NCBI GenBank assembly: GCA_023213395.1
Contig: CM041465.1
Coordinates: 153,829,741 to 153,893,740 of the forward strand
DNA length: 64,000 nucleotides
DNA from: Cycas panzhihuaensis
Lineage: Eukaryota > Cycadophyta
Reading direction: 5' to 3'
In this document: one piece after another, positions 1-11,418 of the stretch
How positions within the stretch are numbered: position 1 is the first letter of the stretch
Layout of the letters: each line of letters starts with the position of its first letter
Notes under the pieces: generated by a model
Database searches by the model: none
Told to the model about the DNA's origin: nothing
Seen by the model: only the letters and a program-made list of their open reading frames with translations
Translations under genes and position numbers: made by a program

Positions 1-754
1 TACATAAAGGAGAGAAATCAACTTTCATTATCAAACTTTATAATAAATTATATTCTAACCATAAAAACTAAATGTAATACCTTTTGATAGAAAGATAACA
101 AAAAAAATACTTTTGATGAATCTAGTTTAAGGATATTTAGAGACCTATAACTTATGTAATATCCCTTTGACATTTATTACAATTTAAGATTTTAAGAATT
201 ATAATTACACCCCTTACTAAAATAATAATAACTTTTTATTCTAATACCTAATTAATTTAATATTTCTTTTAATTAAAAGTATATTTTAAGGTATATCTAT
301 CGATAAGGAAAATATGAGGTTGATTTCATACTTGTAGCTTTTATAATGGTCCTTTTAATGTGGATAGAAAGTAATCAATTTTAGAGATACAATAGTATTT
401 ATTACTAAAATAATAATAAATTTTGATCCTAATAACTAATTTAATTATAATTAATTCTAAAAGAAAGTAAGTAACAAGGTGCATCTATTCAAAAAATAAA
501 TAAGGTTAATCATATACCTATAATAGAAGTTATGGTCATTTGAATTTATAGTAACAAATGTTTTACCTTATGGACAATGATGGACAACAGGCTAAGATTA
601 AATCCCTTATAACTTTCATAATTTTACTTTAAATCATATAGTGTAACTACTTAAGATTTATGGCATGAGTTTGTTATATTAAATATGTGGTTTAGTTTCT
701 AAAATTTAGCCTTTTACACCTTCAAAATTGTAGAACTTTAATAAAAAACTAATT
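1..754. other. AT-rich intergenic sequence, no gene seen
   Basis: Very AT-rich sequence with short homopolymer runs and no open frame that resembles a protein. If the primer-binding-like site just to the right is genuine, this stretch would be the internal part of a minus-strand LTR element whose body lies off the window, but nothing coding is recognisable in it. Confidence 0.5.
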
Positions 755-1110
755 AGCCAAAACCATGCTTTGATATCATTTATAACAAATTATCACACCA
801 AAAGTATCAAAGTGTTAGTGGAAATGACTCCTTACTAAGTAGACCATGACCTACCCTATATCTCAAATAGGCTATCCCTATATAACTCTACTTTCATTAG
901 CATTTGGACATCCCAAATGCCCTAGCTATAATAACATTCATGCACATTAGTGGTATTAATGTATATTGCCTCATTAACTCCATAAGAGACATTTTCCTAA
1001 AGGCATTGAAATGTAAGTCCTAGTTTTGATGCCACTTGTGATGAATCATTGCACTAAAACCTTGAGGTATTAATAGAGAGAACTTTCAACTAAGTAGACT
1101 ATGTCGACCA
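755..1110 (-). repeat. LTR end plus primer-binding-site remnant, apparently duplicated
   Basis: On the minus strand, positions about 767-778 read TGATATCAAAGC, a 10 of 12 match to the initiator-Met tRNA primer site TGGTATCAGAGC. About 260 bp further right, near 1025-1040, a similar string TGGCATCAAAAC occurs. The sequence that follows each site on the plus strand is related over roughly 80 bp and ends in near-identical AAGTAGACYATG strings. I read this as two overlapping pieces of an LTR terminus. No matching second LTR was found inside the window. Confidence 0.35.
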
Positions 1111-2868
1111 TAAGAAATAGGAGATTTTATAAAAGCACCTAAAGATGAAGATTTGGTGAGGTTTTAATTGGGTTTGTCAAGTATTAACAATGATGAGATG
1201 AAAAATTATATGTGTGTATGTCTTATCTTATTGATCCTACTAAATCACCAAAAGGAGTCTAAACTAAATATTATGTAATGGTAAACCCATGCTCAGATTA
1301 GTTTTAATGCTTTTATAGTGTTATGGTATCCCAATTTCCACCACCATGGAATGATATAATATCTTGTTAAGAAGGAGTCTTTAGAGTCTTTAGGATTATT
1401 TAATATCTTAAAAGTTCTAATATCCATAGTTCAATGAAAGGTTTTCTACCTTATAAAGTAGAGTATCACTATGTATGAAATAAGAATGAGGTTAAATGAT
1501 AATGTTAGGGAAAGAAAAGATAAGTTTAGTAAGTCCATAGTATCGTCACTAGAGATATAAACCAAGGAGGAGTAGGACACTAAGGTAATGGCTAAGAAAT
1601 CTCAAAAAATTAGAAAACTCAAGTAGCCCCCTTCCTTAGATGGGTGGCATCTTATACATGTGAGTATCAGGTGTGGCAAGTGATTATACCTTAACTGGAT
1701 CCTAAAAACATAAATCTCCAACTCATCATCAATCAATGCTAATAGGTTAGATGAACATGGTAATAATCTATGGGAGTGAGTAAGGCTAATAGAACTAAAC
1801 ACTAATCTAATACATAAATGAAAATAAAATAGTGTAAAATAAAATGTCGGAAAGGGAAACAAATAGTAGGAAACATAACTTATATCATAAGAATCCTAGA
1901 TCTATGACTTAGAAGAGGAGACTAGATGGAAGTAGATGTAAAGGGGGTTAGACCATAGGATTGGCTTAGTTCATTAGTAAGCTATTAGAGACTAATGTCA
2001 AAGGATTTTACAACCACTTATACTACCTGCATCCAATCTAATTCATAATACTCTTAGGGAAGAAGTAACAACCATCATCTCTTATGACATAAGGTGGTGT
2101 ATGAACACTCTTTAAATGATATGTGATGATCATAGACTAGCTTGTCCCTCCCAAGGATCATGGATCTATAAGAATATATGATAGAAAGCTAGAATTTTGG
2201 GGCCAATACTAGCTTATGCCTTCAATGATGGTAGGTGCTAAAGTGTAGTTAGGCCCCTCTTAGAGTGCAAGTATGATCTAGGAAGGAGATGTGAAAAAAA
2301 ATATATATATATATTAAAGTAAACAAATAATAGTCTAAAAATAAAATAAATAATCATAAAATTAATAAAAAGAAATTAAGTAATATACCAAGCAAAAGTA
2401 AAGACATTTTTTTAAATTATAATAAACTATAATATAATACTAAAATAAATGTCATTTTTCTCTTTTAAAATAAAAATGCATATGAAAATAATTACTTAAG
2501 CAAACAAGATACGAGAAAGCCAATGAAACATAGCTAAAAATCAAGGATCTCTTTTAAACAAAATATAAGGATGAACCCTATGAAGTCTTAGGAATAGAAA
2601 CTCTAATGAGTTTATCTTATAGGGTCAAAAGGTTGTTTTGATTCAAATATCCAAGGAGGGAATTTGAACCATTAAAATAACAATGAAACTGTGAGAAAAG
2701 GGCTAGTAAATAGAGAAAGAAGTGAAATAAGCATATGGAGAGAACATTAGAGATCTTACCCACTTAGAATTACTCCATTCAAGCCTCTTTTATATTAATT
2801 TCTCACTCCTTTTCTAAGTAAAGTATATTCCTTTTTACTACTTATTAAAAGCAGAGCCAAATCATTTA
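1111..2868. other. AT-rich intergenic sequence, no gene seen
   Basis: No frame with recognisable protein similarity was seen on either strand. A short AT dinucleotide run lies near 2300-2315. The 86-codon open frame on the minus strand at 1602-1862 is low-complexity and has no motif. Confidence 0.5.
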
Positions 2869-3106
2869 TGTACACACCAATCTTAGAAACAAGTATGCTA
2901 GAAGATTTTGTGGGAAAACCCATATCAGAAAATTGATTACGTTGGAACTAAAAAGCATAAGAGTACAAATGATCTTCAGGTATATATAGATCCATAAGAC
3001 CAAAAAAATACAAACATCCTTGTCATCCATCATCCCAAACAAATAAGAAATAAGATTTTCATATAATATTATATCACATTTACATTAAGCAGGTGATATT
3101 TTAACA
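2869..3106 (-). repeat. Copia-1 3' LTR
   Basis: Direct repeat of 6162-6399. Read on the minus strand it starts TGTTAAAATATC at 3106. The outer end is placed at the TG at 2869, but similarity to the other copy continues about 8 bp further left, so that edge is uncertain by 10-15 bp. A TATATATA string at about 2981-2988 may be the LTR promoter core. Confidence 0.75.
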
Positions 3107-3118
3107 TCCCCTTTTAAT
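3107..3118 (-). other. Copia-1 polypurine tract
   Basis: The minus strand reads ATTAAAAGGGGA directly before the LTR start TGTTAAAA. This is the expected position and composition for the plus-strand primer of reverse transcription, and it fixes both the orientation and the inner border of the 3' LTR. Confidence 0.75.
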
Positions 3119-4800
3119 ATAAATGTTGGTCTTCAAAACTATGAAGTGTCTAACCTTAATCCTTGAAGGTGGATTCCCTTTCAAGGCTAAGACCCAATCT
3201 TGCACGAATCTTATAAAATCAATCTTTGGTAAGAGGCTTGGTGAACACGTGGGCAAGTTGCTCCTCACTTGGATAAAATTCAACCTACATCTTCCCTAAT
3301 TTGATTAACTCACAGATGTAATGGTGCTAAATTTTAATGTGCTTTATACGTGCATGAAACTCTAGATTCTTTAAAAGTTGAATAGAACTTTGATTATCAC
3401 TATGGATAATAGGAGTACTATATGACACTCCAAGGGTCTCCAAAAGTCCCTGCAACCATACAAGTTCCCTTGCACTAATGCTTAGACTTTGATGCTGAGC
3501 TTCTATAGAAGACAAGGCCATGGCAGATTACTTTTTATATTAACATGAGATAAACCTATTACCAATGCCAAAAATATAACCTGTAGTTGATTTTCAATCT
3601 TCTGCATCTCTGCCCCAATCAACATCTATATACCCATGTAATTTTTCCTTTCCACCATGAAGTTATTCAAGGCCTAGATTAAGTGTACCCTTAACATACT
3701 TCAACATCCTCTTTGCTACACTCAAATGTGGCTCTTGGGGATTCTACATGAAATGAGATACTAATCCAATAGCATAGGTAATATCATGTCTAGTATGAGT
3801 TAGATAAATCAAACTCCCTACTAGTTATCGATACAATGTCACATCTATAGTTAGTTTATCTATGTTCTTTAGAAGCTTTATACCTTTCATACATGGTGTC
3901 TTTACTAGTTTGCAATCCTTCATCCCAAATTTCTCAACTAGGGATTCAACATACCTTGTCTACAACATCATAATGCGATCATCCAACTCCCTAATCTTGA
4001 TGCCCAATAAGTGATGAAGAGGACCAAGATATGTCATATCAAATTTATGACCTAAAAAAGACCTCCATATCTACAATAGCCCTGCTACAATTACCTGTAA
4101 TGATAAGATCATCCACATATAAAACAATAAGAACTATTGAAGATGCTCTCTTTCTAATATAAAGACTTTGTTCTAAATCTGTTGTCACGAAACCATCTTC
4201 CTTCAATCTAGCATCGATCTTTTCATACCAAGAATGAGGTGCTTCTTTTATGCCATAAAGAGATTTCTTCAAGCAGCACACTAAATGCTCTTATCCTTCC
4301 TTCATAAAACTTAGAGGTTGAGCCATGTGGATCTCCTCTTTCAAATCTCTGTGAAGAAATGTAGACTTTATGTCCATTTGATGTAACTCCCAACCAAATA
4401 TAGCTGTTAAAGCAAGGATCAATCAGACCATTAAAATCTTAGAGACTAATGCAAAAGTCTCTTCATAATCGATTCCTTCTTTCAGTTTAAAACCTTTAGG
4501 TACAAGTCTAGCCTTATATTTTTTTAATTCACCATTAGAGTGATACTTCACCTTGTAGACCCACTTACAGTTGACCAGGATTTTGGAGGGAGGAAGAGGA
4601 ACTAAATCCCATGTATCATTCTTCATAAGAGAATAAAATTCTTCCTCCATTACAACTTTCCATCGCAGATCATCCTTTGCTTCTTCAAACGAAATAAAAC
4701 TGCTAGAATCATTGGTGTTCATCACTAGGGCCTGACTAGCATGTTGACTCCTTATTCTTGGACCATCTTCTAGATTCTCAACTGTCACATCATAATCTTC
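3107..4800 (-). pseudogene. Copia-1 reverse transcriptase and RNase H remains
   Basis: Minus-strand frames carry, from N to C: the RT entry region (4423-4788, with CKWVYKVKY and KARLVPKGF), the RT palm (4045-4281, with LKKSLYGIKEAPHSWYEK and the catalytic YVDD in VLYVDDLIITG), the connection region, an RNase H core (GYIDVDW near 3600-3640) and the C-terminal tail (3327-3521, with LSISARELVWLQGLLETL; then 3101-3283). These are hallmark Ty1/copia motifs. The frame is interrupted by stops and shifts between the blocks, so no full polyprotein can be made. The YVDD motif itself is intact. Confidence 0.85.
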
Positions 4801-4989
4801 AATGTTTCTTCTTGCCCATAGAGGAACATGGGGTGTAGACCATATTTCATCTTATAACGACTTCTCTATATAACTTCCACTAGTTCTTGCTTCTATCTCT
4901 ATCTGAGGAATGGGCTCATATACATGTAAACCTGTTGAATCATGCCTAAAAAAAGGTAGAAGAGGAGGATAACATGATATGTCATCGAC

Positions 4990-5880
4990 TCAACAAACTT
5001 AACATCTTAACTAATTAAGATTTTCTCCCCTTGTAGATCCCAAACTCTATAAGCCCTACTCTCTTAAGAGTACCCTATAAAAATATACTTTAAATTGTTG
5101 CGATCCAATTTCTTTTAATTTTTGTCTGGGATTTATGCATAGGCAATGTACCCAAATACCTTAAAATAATTAATGGAATATTTCTGACTGATCCAATATT
5201 CTTTAGGGGTAATGCCACGAACAGCCATAGTAGGTATCCTATTCAAGATGTGAACATTTGTGGCCATAACTTTTATCCAAATCTCGGGAGGCAAACTCTT
5301 ACCATGCACCATACACCTCACAATTTCCATTATGGTATGATTTTTCCTTTTTGCTATACCATTTTACTGTGGAGTATATGGGATAGTAAATTCCTGCTTA
5401 ATACCATTAGTAATGAAGAGTTTATAAAAGGCATTATTATCATACTCCTTTCCATTATCACTTCTTAAAATCTTAATCTTCGTATCACATTCATTCTCAA
5501 CACAATCTTTCCATTCACAAAATCTATCAAATACATTAGGCTTATTATTTAAAAAGAATACCCAGTTTTTTTATTGAAATCATCCACAAACACAACTACA
5601 TAGCGAGCTCTAGAAATAGAAGGATTAGGTAATGGACCCATCAAATCTACATGGACAAGTTCTAATTTCTCTTTTACCCTTTGAGCACGGTCTTTAGCCA
5701 AAGGATAACGATGATGTTTTCCATACATACATCCCTCACAATCACCCTTTGAACATTGAATATGAGGTAAACTAATTACCATTTTCAATTGATTCAATAA
5801 GTTGATGCTTTCATAGTTAAGATGATTGAATGTCTCACGTCACAACTTACTTATATCATCAACACTAGTAATGAAAGGAT
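4990..5880 (-). pseudogene. Copia-1 GAG-pre-integrase and integrase remains
   Basis: The block at 5549-5870 contains the zinc-binding part (FNHLNYES, then CSKGDCEGCMYGKHH) followed by the first catalytic Asp in LELVHVDLMGPLPNPS and the VVFVDDF strand. The block at 5133-5340 carries the third catalytic region and the C-terminal segment (EIWIKVMATNVHILNR, TPKEYW, VFGYIAYA). Near 5340-5380 the family motif GVAERKN reads GIAKRKN, so the catalytic Glu is Lys. A stop lies just before it. This integrase cannot be active. Confidence 0.8.
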
Positions 5881-6049
5881 AAGCATCCTGCTCAGCTTTA
5901 AAGGACTTAAACATACCAAAGCTATCTTGTACTTTCCTAGTAGTAACAATACAGTAGTTTTTCTTTAGATCTTTACCTACAACCATGATCTTTCTCAACT
6001 AAAGGCAAGCTTAATAAAAGTAACTTGGTGATTCTCCAAAGCTAGTTTA

Positions 6050-6132
6050 CCATTAAAACAATCTCCATGTGTTCCTTCCACTCATTAAAATTATTCCCAT
6101 TGAAGGTAACTAATGGGACTTAGCTTCTCCAT
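6050..6132 (-). pseudogene. Copia-1 gag N-terminal fragment
   Basis: An ATG at 6132 begins a short frame, and after a one-base shift the minus strand encodes FNGNNFNEWKEHMEIVL, typical of the start of plant copia gag (DUF4219-like). Some 60 bp further on the sequence passes to GAG-pre-integrase sequence. Most of gag, the zinc knuckle and the protease are therefore deleted. Confidence 0.7.
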
Positions 6133-6161
6133 GTTAAAAATGAAGCTTACTAGATCGTTTA

Positions 6162-6399
6162 TATATATATGAATCTCAAAAATAAGTATGCAATGAGATT
6201 TTGTGGGAAAACCTACATTAGAACACCAATTACATTGGAACCAAAAATCATAAGAGTACAAATGGTCTTTTGGTATATATAGATCTGTAAGACCAAAAAA
6301 ATATAAATGTCCTTGTTATCCATCGATCCAAACAAATAAGAAATAAGGTTCACATATGATATTATATCACATTTACATTAGTTGGGTTATATTTTAACA
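6162..6399 (-). repeat. Copia-1 5' LTR
   Basis: Direct repeat partner of 2869-3106. It begins, on the minus strand, with TGTTAAAATATAACCC at 6399. No convincing primer-binding site follows its inner end. Similarity to the other copy runs a few bases beyond 6162, so the inner border is approximate. Confidence 0.75.
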
Positions 6400-7610
6400 C
6401 TGCCAAGACAAGTTAGTAGGAAAATAATAGGAGCAATATGATTTTCTATAGAAAGGGCTTAGTATAAAAACTTTCAATTAGTGAAAATAAAAGAAAGTGA
6501 GATAAACATATAATGCAAAACCAAAAATCAACTAATCAACCTTAAAATTATAGAAACCATAAAGAAAAGGACATCATGAGAACTACACCTATCATAATTT
6601 ACATTAAAACTAAGTGATTCCAAGCCAAATATTGTCAGTAAGAAGAATAGTTAATAAAGCAAGTAATGATGGTGAAAATTCCTCAAATATATAAAAGTTC
6701 ATATTAAGAAATCAACTTTTAAACCATGAAAATCATAGAAAGTTTAATAATATAATTATTGTACCCATGATAATTTCTACAAAAATATGAATGATAAATC
6801 ACCACAATCTACCAATAAAAATATTAGGTGATCATAAAAGATAACAATGTAAAAAATAACTTAGACTTGTAATAATTGGATAAAAAATTAATTCACAAAC
6901 TTAGAAACCATGGAAAACCAAAGAAAATTTAATAGAATAATACCCATATGAATGTAATTCACACAAAAACTATAAGTATAAGCATTGAAAATGTCACTAA
7001 ATAAAGGTTAATCAATCCTAATAAATCAATAATATAAACCAAGTAAAAACATTAGCCAAAATGAAACCTACTTGTTGTTGTTAACTTAGTATCATATGGT
7101 GAAAGAGATCTAATTACTTCCAACACTTTCTCATAATAATTATGAGTTCATAAGAGTAAAGGAAAATAACTCTAAAGCACTCAAATAAGCATAAACTTAT
7201 CTCTAAATCACTTCCTACTCAGTCTCTCTAAGTATTCTAATGTAAAATGGGTGTCAAAATTTCCTTAAATGTACTCTAATATTCTTTTTCTACTCTAAAA
7301 ATTGTTAAACCTATATTAAGTTAATTGAATTCATTTACAGACCAAACTTAGCCTACTATTTTATAAGACTTTATATGTGCATGGTAATAGCCCATTATTT
7401 TAGACCCAAAAGCACCTTAAAAGGTTCAAAATCCAAAAAAATTGAAAAGAAATATGATTATTAAGTTGCATAGTAAAAACTGTAGTCAATGTTGCACAAA
7501 ACTATAGCATCCATTACAAACCATATTTAGTCAATAAAAACCACAATGTACACCATGGTAAGTGCATCTATTATATTAATTATCATTATTTTTTATAATA
7601 TAAATCATGA
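6400..7610. other. AT-rich spacer, no gene seen
   Basis: The stretch is rich in A on the plus strand. No open frame with protein similarity, no LTR pair and no strong repeat was seen between Copia-1 and the next element. Confidence 0.5.
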
Positions 7611-10310
7611 CATATATTACCCCTTTAGGGTGTAATATTAGAAAATTTTTAGAATAAAATGGAATTTGATGGTGTTGATTTTTTAGTTTAAACATCCTAA
7701 AAGGGAGGGTCTCTAATATAAAGCATGTATCTTGAGGAATTTCATTGAAGAAAAATAACTTTATGATGGCAAAAGGATTGCAAGTTTAATAACTCGTGGG
7801 AGAAAATCATTCCATGCACATACAAGGCTCTTAATGCTAAGAAGGAATGAGTAGTTAATATGATTTTCAAGGAGGTGATCTTGCAGGAAGAGTTGGTTGT
7901 GAGTGGCTGAAATTCTTTATAGGGTGATCATTTCGTAAGATTACCATCTTGTGTGAAATGTTAGTTTCCCCACCTATAAGTTAGAGGAAATGGAGGACAA
8001 CAATCAAACAAAGTAGATAACTCATAAGAAAGGTCATTTAATAGGAACTACATCACTGAGTTTTTTAACTAATAGCATATGGATGCCTATGCAACATGTA
8101 CATCATGTGAAATAGGGCTCCTACTTGGGTGACTTATGGAAGAGTGAGATTAAATCTAGATAGTTGATGTGACTAGAGTAATGAAATCACTAACACTACT
8201 AACATATAAATAAACACAAGCTGGAAATCAACTTATGAGAAGTAAGTGCACATTAGCAAGGTGGTAATTTATAGGAGTGGCCATGATATGCATGCTAGTT
8301 CCCCATATCTTATACCATGATTGAATTGTAATATAGAATATCTAGGAAGAATGCATAATATAAAGAAAGGAATGTCTATATATGAAGGCAAAAGTTGTGA
8401 TAAAGGAAACAATGGTTCTTTTATTCAACAAGTGTTATATGGAAGCAACATACAATACACAAGTGATTATATGAAAAGTCTAAGAATTATGGATGTAGAC
8501 AAGTATGAAGTAGATCTAGGAGGTATAAATCTATTAGGTATGGTTGACCATCTCAAATAGAGTTTATTCCTAACTCAACAAACTTAAATTGAGTTGCTAC
8601 CTAACACGAATAAGTTAACTTACCCTTATACTTGACCTGGGATGGTTAAACTTTGGTGAGAATTAAGCCAACTAGGATATATGGTTGTGATATAAGGGCA
8701 TAGAACAAAAGGTTAATGAGTGCATTTTCATATATTTTGTAATAAATTGATCTACTTAGCCATCTTTATAGATTTGATGAGTAAATCCAATGATATCAAT
8801 GTTCAGACTCTTGATGCCTAAAATAGAATTAATTAACATATCAATTCTATTAAATTATGAATCAACATACATGTTCTTATTTTCCTAAAAGGCAGGAAAA
8901 TTTTGATTAATGATTAATAATTTCTCCAGTATAATGGCTACCTTGAAATGAAAAGTTTTTGACAATGGTAGATCATGCAGAAAATGTATAAAAGGACTAG
9001 AATAAGCAGGAGTAAGAGAGAGAAGGGGGAAGGGGCGATGAAGCTTGAGAAGAGGATTCCTCTTTATTCTTCTAATTCCTTTTAAGAAGTACCTCTAAAA
9101 GAATTTTCTCTTCTTGGCTCCTCTTAGACAACACATAGTCATGTAGAGCTTGATTTCTTTGTTCTATTATTATGCTTTCCAATTAGTGAATTGTATGCTT
9201 CTAAGAGCTCTTCTATTATACCTTCTCTTCTTCCCTTATACTCTTTTATATTCCTCTTTATACATTATGGGTTACTATATGAAAGAATCTATATTCAACA
9301 AATTCAAAGATCCATAGTCAATTTATGTATATATGGACAAGCTACTAAAGTCTTATGGTACATCTTATATTAGTTTGTATCTGACAGAGTTTTTGTATTG
9401 CAACTAGCGGTCAGTAATTTTTCTTATAAGTAAATTTTTAGAAATTCACTATCTTATTATTGTAATACATTTCACCTTTTAAGGAATGAATAAAATTGCT
9501 CTTTTTTTCTATAAAATCTATTATTATAGGGTTAAACGATTTGATGATGAGTGAGTTATTTTATTTAAGGATTGAAATTAATTTTTACTTTCAAATAACT
9601 ATGTATCTGAGTCATGGCCTATATATCCCCTTCAGATACATTATTAAACCCATGTGAATATGTTTTAAGAAATGTTAGTTATATTGTATGATTTAATTAT
9701 GGGTTATCATGGGTATATAATTTTCTTTATAGATGTGATAATGGGTGTTATAAGTGGCCAGCGATTTATGACTACCCATATACATATTATAATATTTCCT
9801 TCTCTTTCTTCCTGCGTGTTGGGTTTGATGATAAGCTTTATAAGTGGTTAGTACCCCATGACAACTATAAGTTTTGGAATCTTGCTAACATATTTATTTT
9901 ATTCATATAAGCATTGGTATTCCCAAATGATTTTATATAAGGCTAGTAAGATGTAAGCATAATAAATATATCTTGGTGTCATTACTTTTATTTCATTGAT
10001 TTTCTTTATTTTCTATTTTGCTCTTAAAATGACATTGCATAATGGTTGCACATCTCTAGTAAATTTTTAGAATAACTAAGGTATTGATCCATTTTATAAC
10101 TTGTAAGGGGCAACAATAAAATAAAGCGTTAAGCTAAGAACTATTCAAGGCAAATTGTTATCTATAGTTTATTATACCGAAGCATTGGTATAATCTACCC
10201 AAGCAACTTGAACTCTCCTATTATTAGCCTTTCAAGGATATAGATTAGTTTAATATAAGGGGCCTTAGACTGATCATTAGGAGTAGTTAATATGAGGTGA
10301 CAATATAGAA
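7611..10310 (+). repeat. Left LTR of the LARD-like element
   Basis: It starts around CATATATTACCCCTTT and aligns by eye along its whole length with 23013-25725. Shared landmarks include AGAGAGAAGGGGGAAG near 9017, GGTATTCCCAAATGATTTT near 9918 and GAGTAGTTAATATGAGG near 10281. Divergence between the two copies looks clearly greater than between the LTRs of the nested gypsy. It includes no recognised gene. Confidence 0.65.
8987..8995 (+). promoter_or_regulatory. Candidate LTR TATA box
   Basis: TATAAAAGG lies in the left LTR and TATAAAAAG at the matching place in the right LTR (24386-24394), each followed by a similar purine-rich run. Conservation in both copies makes this a reasonable core promoter for the element. 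Confidence 0.45.
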
Positions 10311-10408
10311 ATTAACAAGTGTATTAATGAGGAAATAATTAAAACCATTTTCGATTATATATATTTACTCTTTCTTTATAATATTGTTTATTTCTTCTCC
10401 TTACAAAT

Positions 10409-11254
10409 TGTTGTGGCATAAATTGACACGTTGGGCTATGAGGAAGACCAGAAATAGGTTGTGTAACCTTGGATGTGTAGGTACAGACCGTACAGAGGCA
10501 TGCATGAGGCAGAAAAGTGGAAAAAATAGCATTATAGGTACATATGACAGGTGCATACCTGAAAAGGTATGCAACACAGTATACGTACCTTCGGTAGTAC
10601 ATAAGCAAACAAAAAAGGTACGCATAACAGGATTAGACAGATGGCTACCTGGGATGACATTACACATATGTACAGATGTACGGATGGTTAGAGACAATAG
10701 TTAAGTAAGTTAACTAAGGGTCAATAAAAGGTACGCTTATGAATAAAAAGGTATGGTTATGACAGGGAGTCATAACCCTTTAGCCAAAAGACACCAAGGA
10801 GGCATATTTAACAAACTTTATAAGGATTATTTAGCTAGGGGTGAGAGCCAAGTATTGAGACATTCAATGGTATGGAAGCTAGTGTGTATGACAGTAGCCT
10901 AAAGTAGTGTATAATGTTGTGTACCGTCTGGGTATGCATGTGATAATAACAGTATATGTGGTTGGAATGCACAGGGAATGCATTCCAACACCTTGTGTAC
11001 AAAGACTTATTGCTTAATAAAAAGAAGAGTTATGTGGAAATTGTTGATTTTCTATGTTTTATAAAGATTAGATGCTGAATATGCGTTGATTATTGTATTG
11101 TTGTGTGCAAACTGTGGTATAACTATATGGAATTATTAATAAATTTATGTGATCTATGTGAATGATTATGTTGACTGTATCCTAGACTAAACTACCTGTG
11201 TTACCTTGACAAGTGTACCAATTTGATAAGTGGTGTGAAATCATAAAGTCAACA
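10409..11254 (+). repeat. Gypsy 5' LTR
   Basis: It has the same length as 20126-20971, with about one mismatch per nine bases over the first 180 bp by eye. It carries many copies of a short GGTACGC / TACGTACC type motif in both orientations. The several open frames of about 90-105 codons here exist in both LTRs on opposite strands and look like chance frames in a non-coding repeat. Confidence 0.9.
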
Positions 11255-11255
11255 T

Positions 11256-11268
11256 TGGTTTCGTTGCC
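11256..11268 (+). other. Gypsy primer-binding site (tRNA-Asp-like)
   Basis: TGGTTTCGTTGCC follows the LTR end after a single base. It matches 10 of 13 positions of TGGCGCCGTTGCC, the Asp-tRNA primer site used by many Athila/Tat-type plant elements. The mismatches are all to T. Confidence 0.55.
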
Positions 11269-11418
11269 TACGTCCACTGAGCAGGGACTAAGGCTAGGAG
11301 TTTCATAAGCGTGAATGATTAAAGGGTAGAGGACCCTGGCTGTCATTGTGATGATAGGCTGTAAATAAGCCTCTAATAGCTAGGGGACCTTTCAATTCCA
11401 CCTAAGAGGCCTTCGAAG

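Larger units (their letters stand above)
2869..6399 (-). mobile_element. Copia-1: degenerate Ty1/copia LTR retrotransposon
   Basis: This element is flanked by two direct repeats of the same length (238 bp). It has a polypurine tract beside its 3' LTR and, in minus-strand order, a gag N-terminal scrap, GAG-pre-integrase, integrase, reverse transcriptase and RNase H. That order (integrase before RT) defines the Ty1/copia superfamily. The internal part is only about 3.05 kb because most of gag and the protease region are missing. Several in-frame stops and one mutated integrase catalytic residue make it inactive. The copy of GCCAA next to each end (2856-2860 and 6402-6406) may be a target duplication but is not flush with the right LTR, so it is unproven. 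Confidence 0.85.

Noticed and set aside
2856-6406. GCCAA as a confirmed target duplication of Copia-1
   Set aside because: The right copy is two bases away from the LTR end and the left LTR edge is itself uncertain, so the match may be chance.
10339-10704. Overlapping open frames on both strands at the gypsy 5' LTR
   Set aside because: They lie in LTR sequence and recur at 20148-20421 in the other LTR on both strands. No protein motif was seen. They are treated as chance frames in a repeat.
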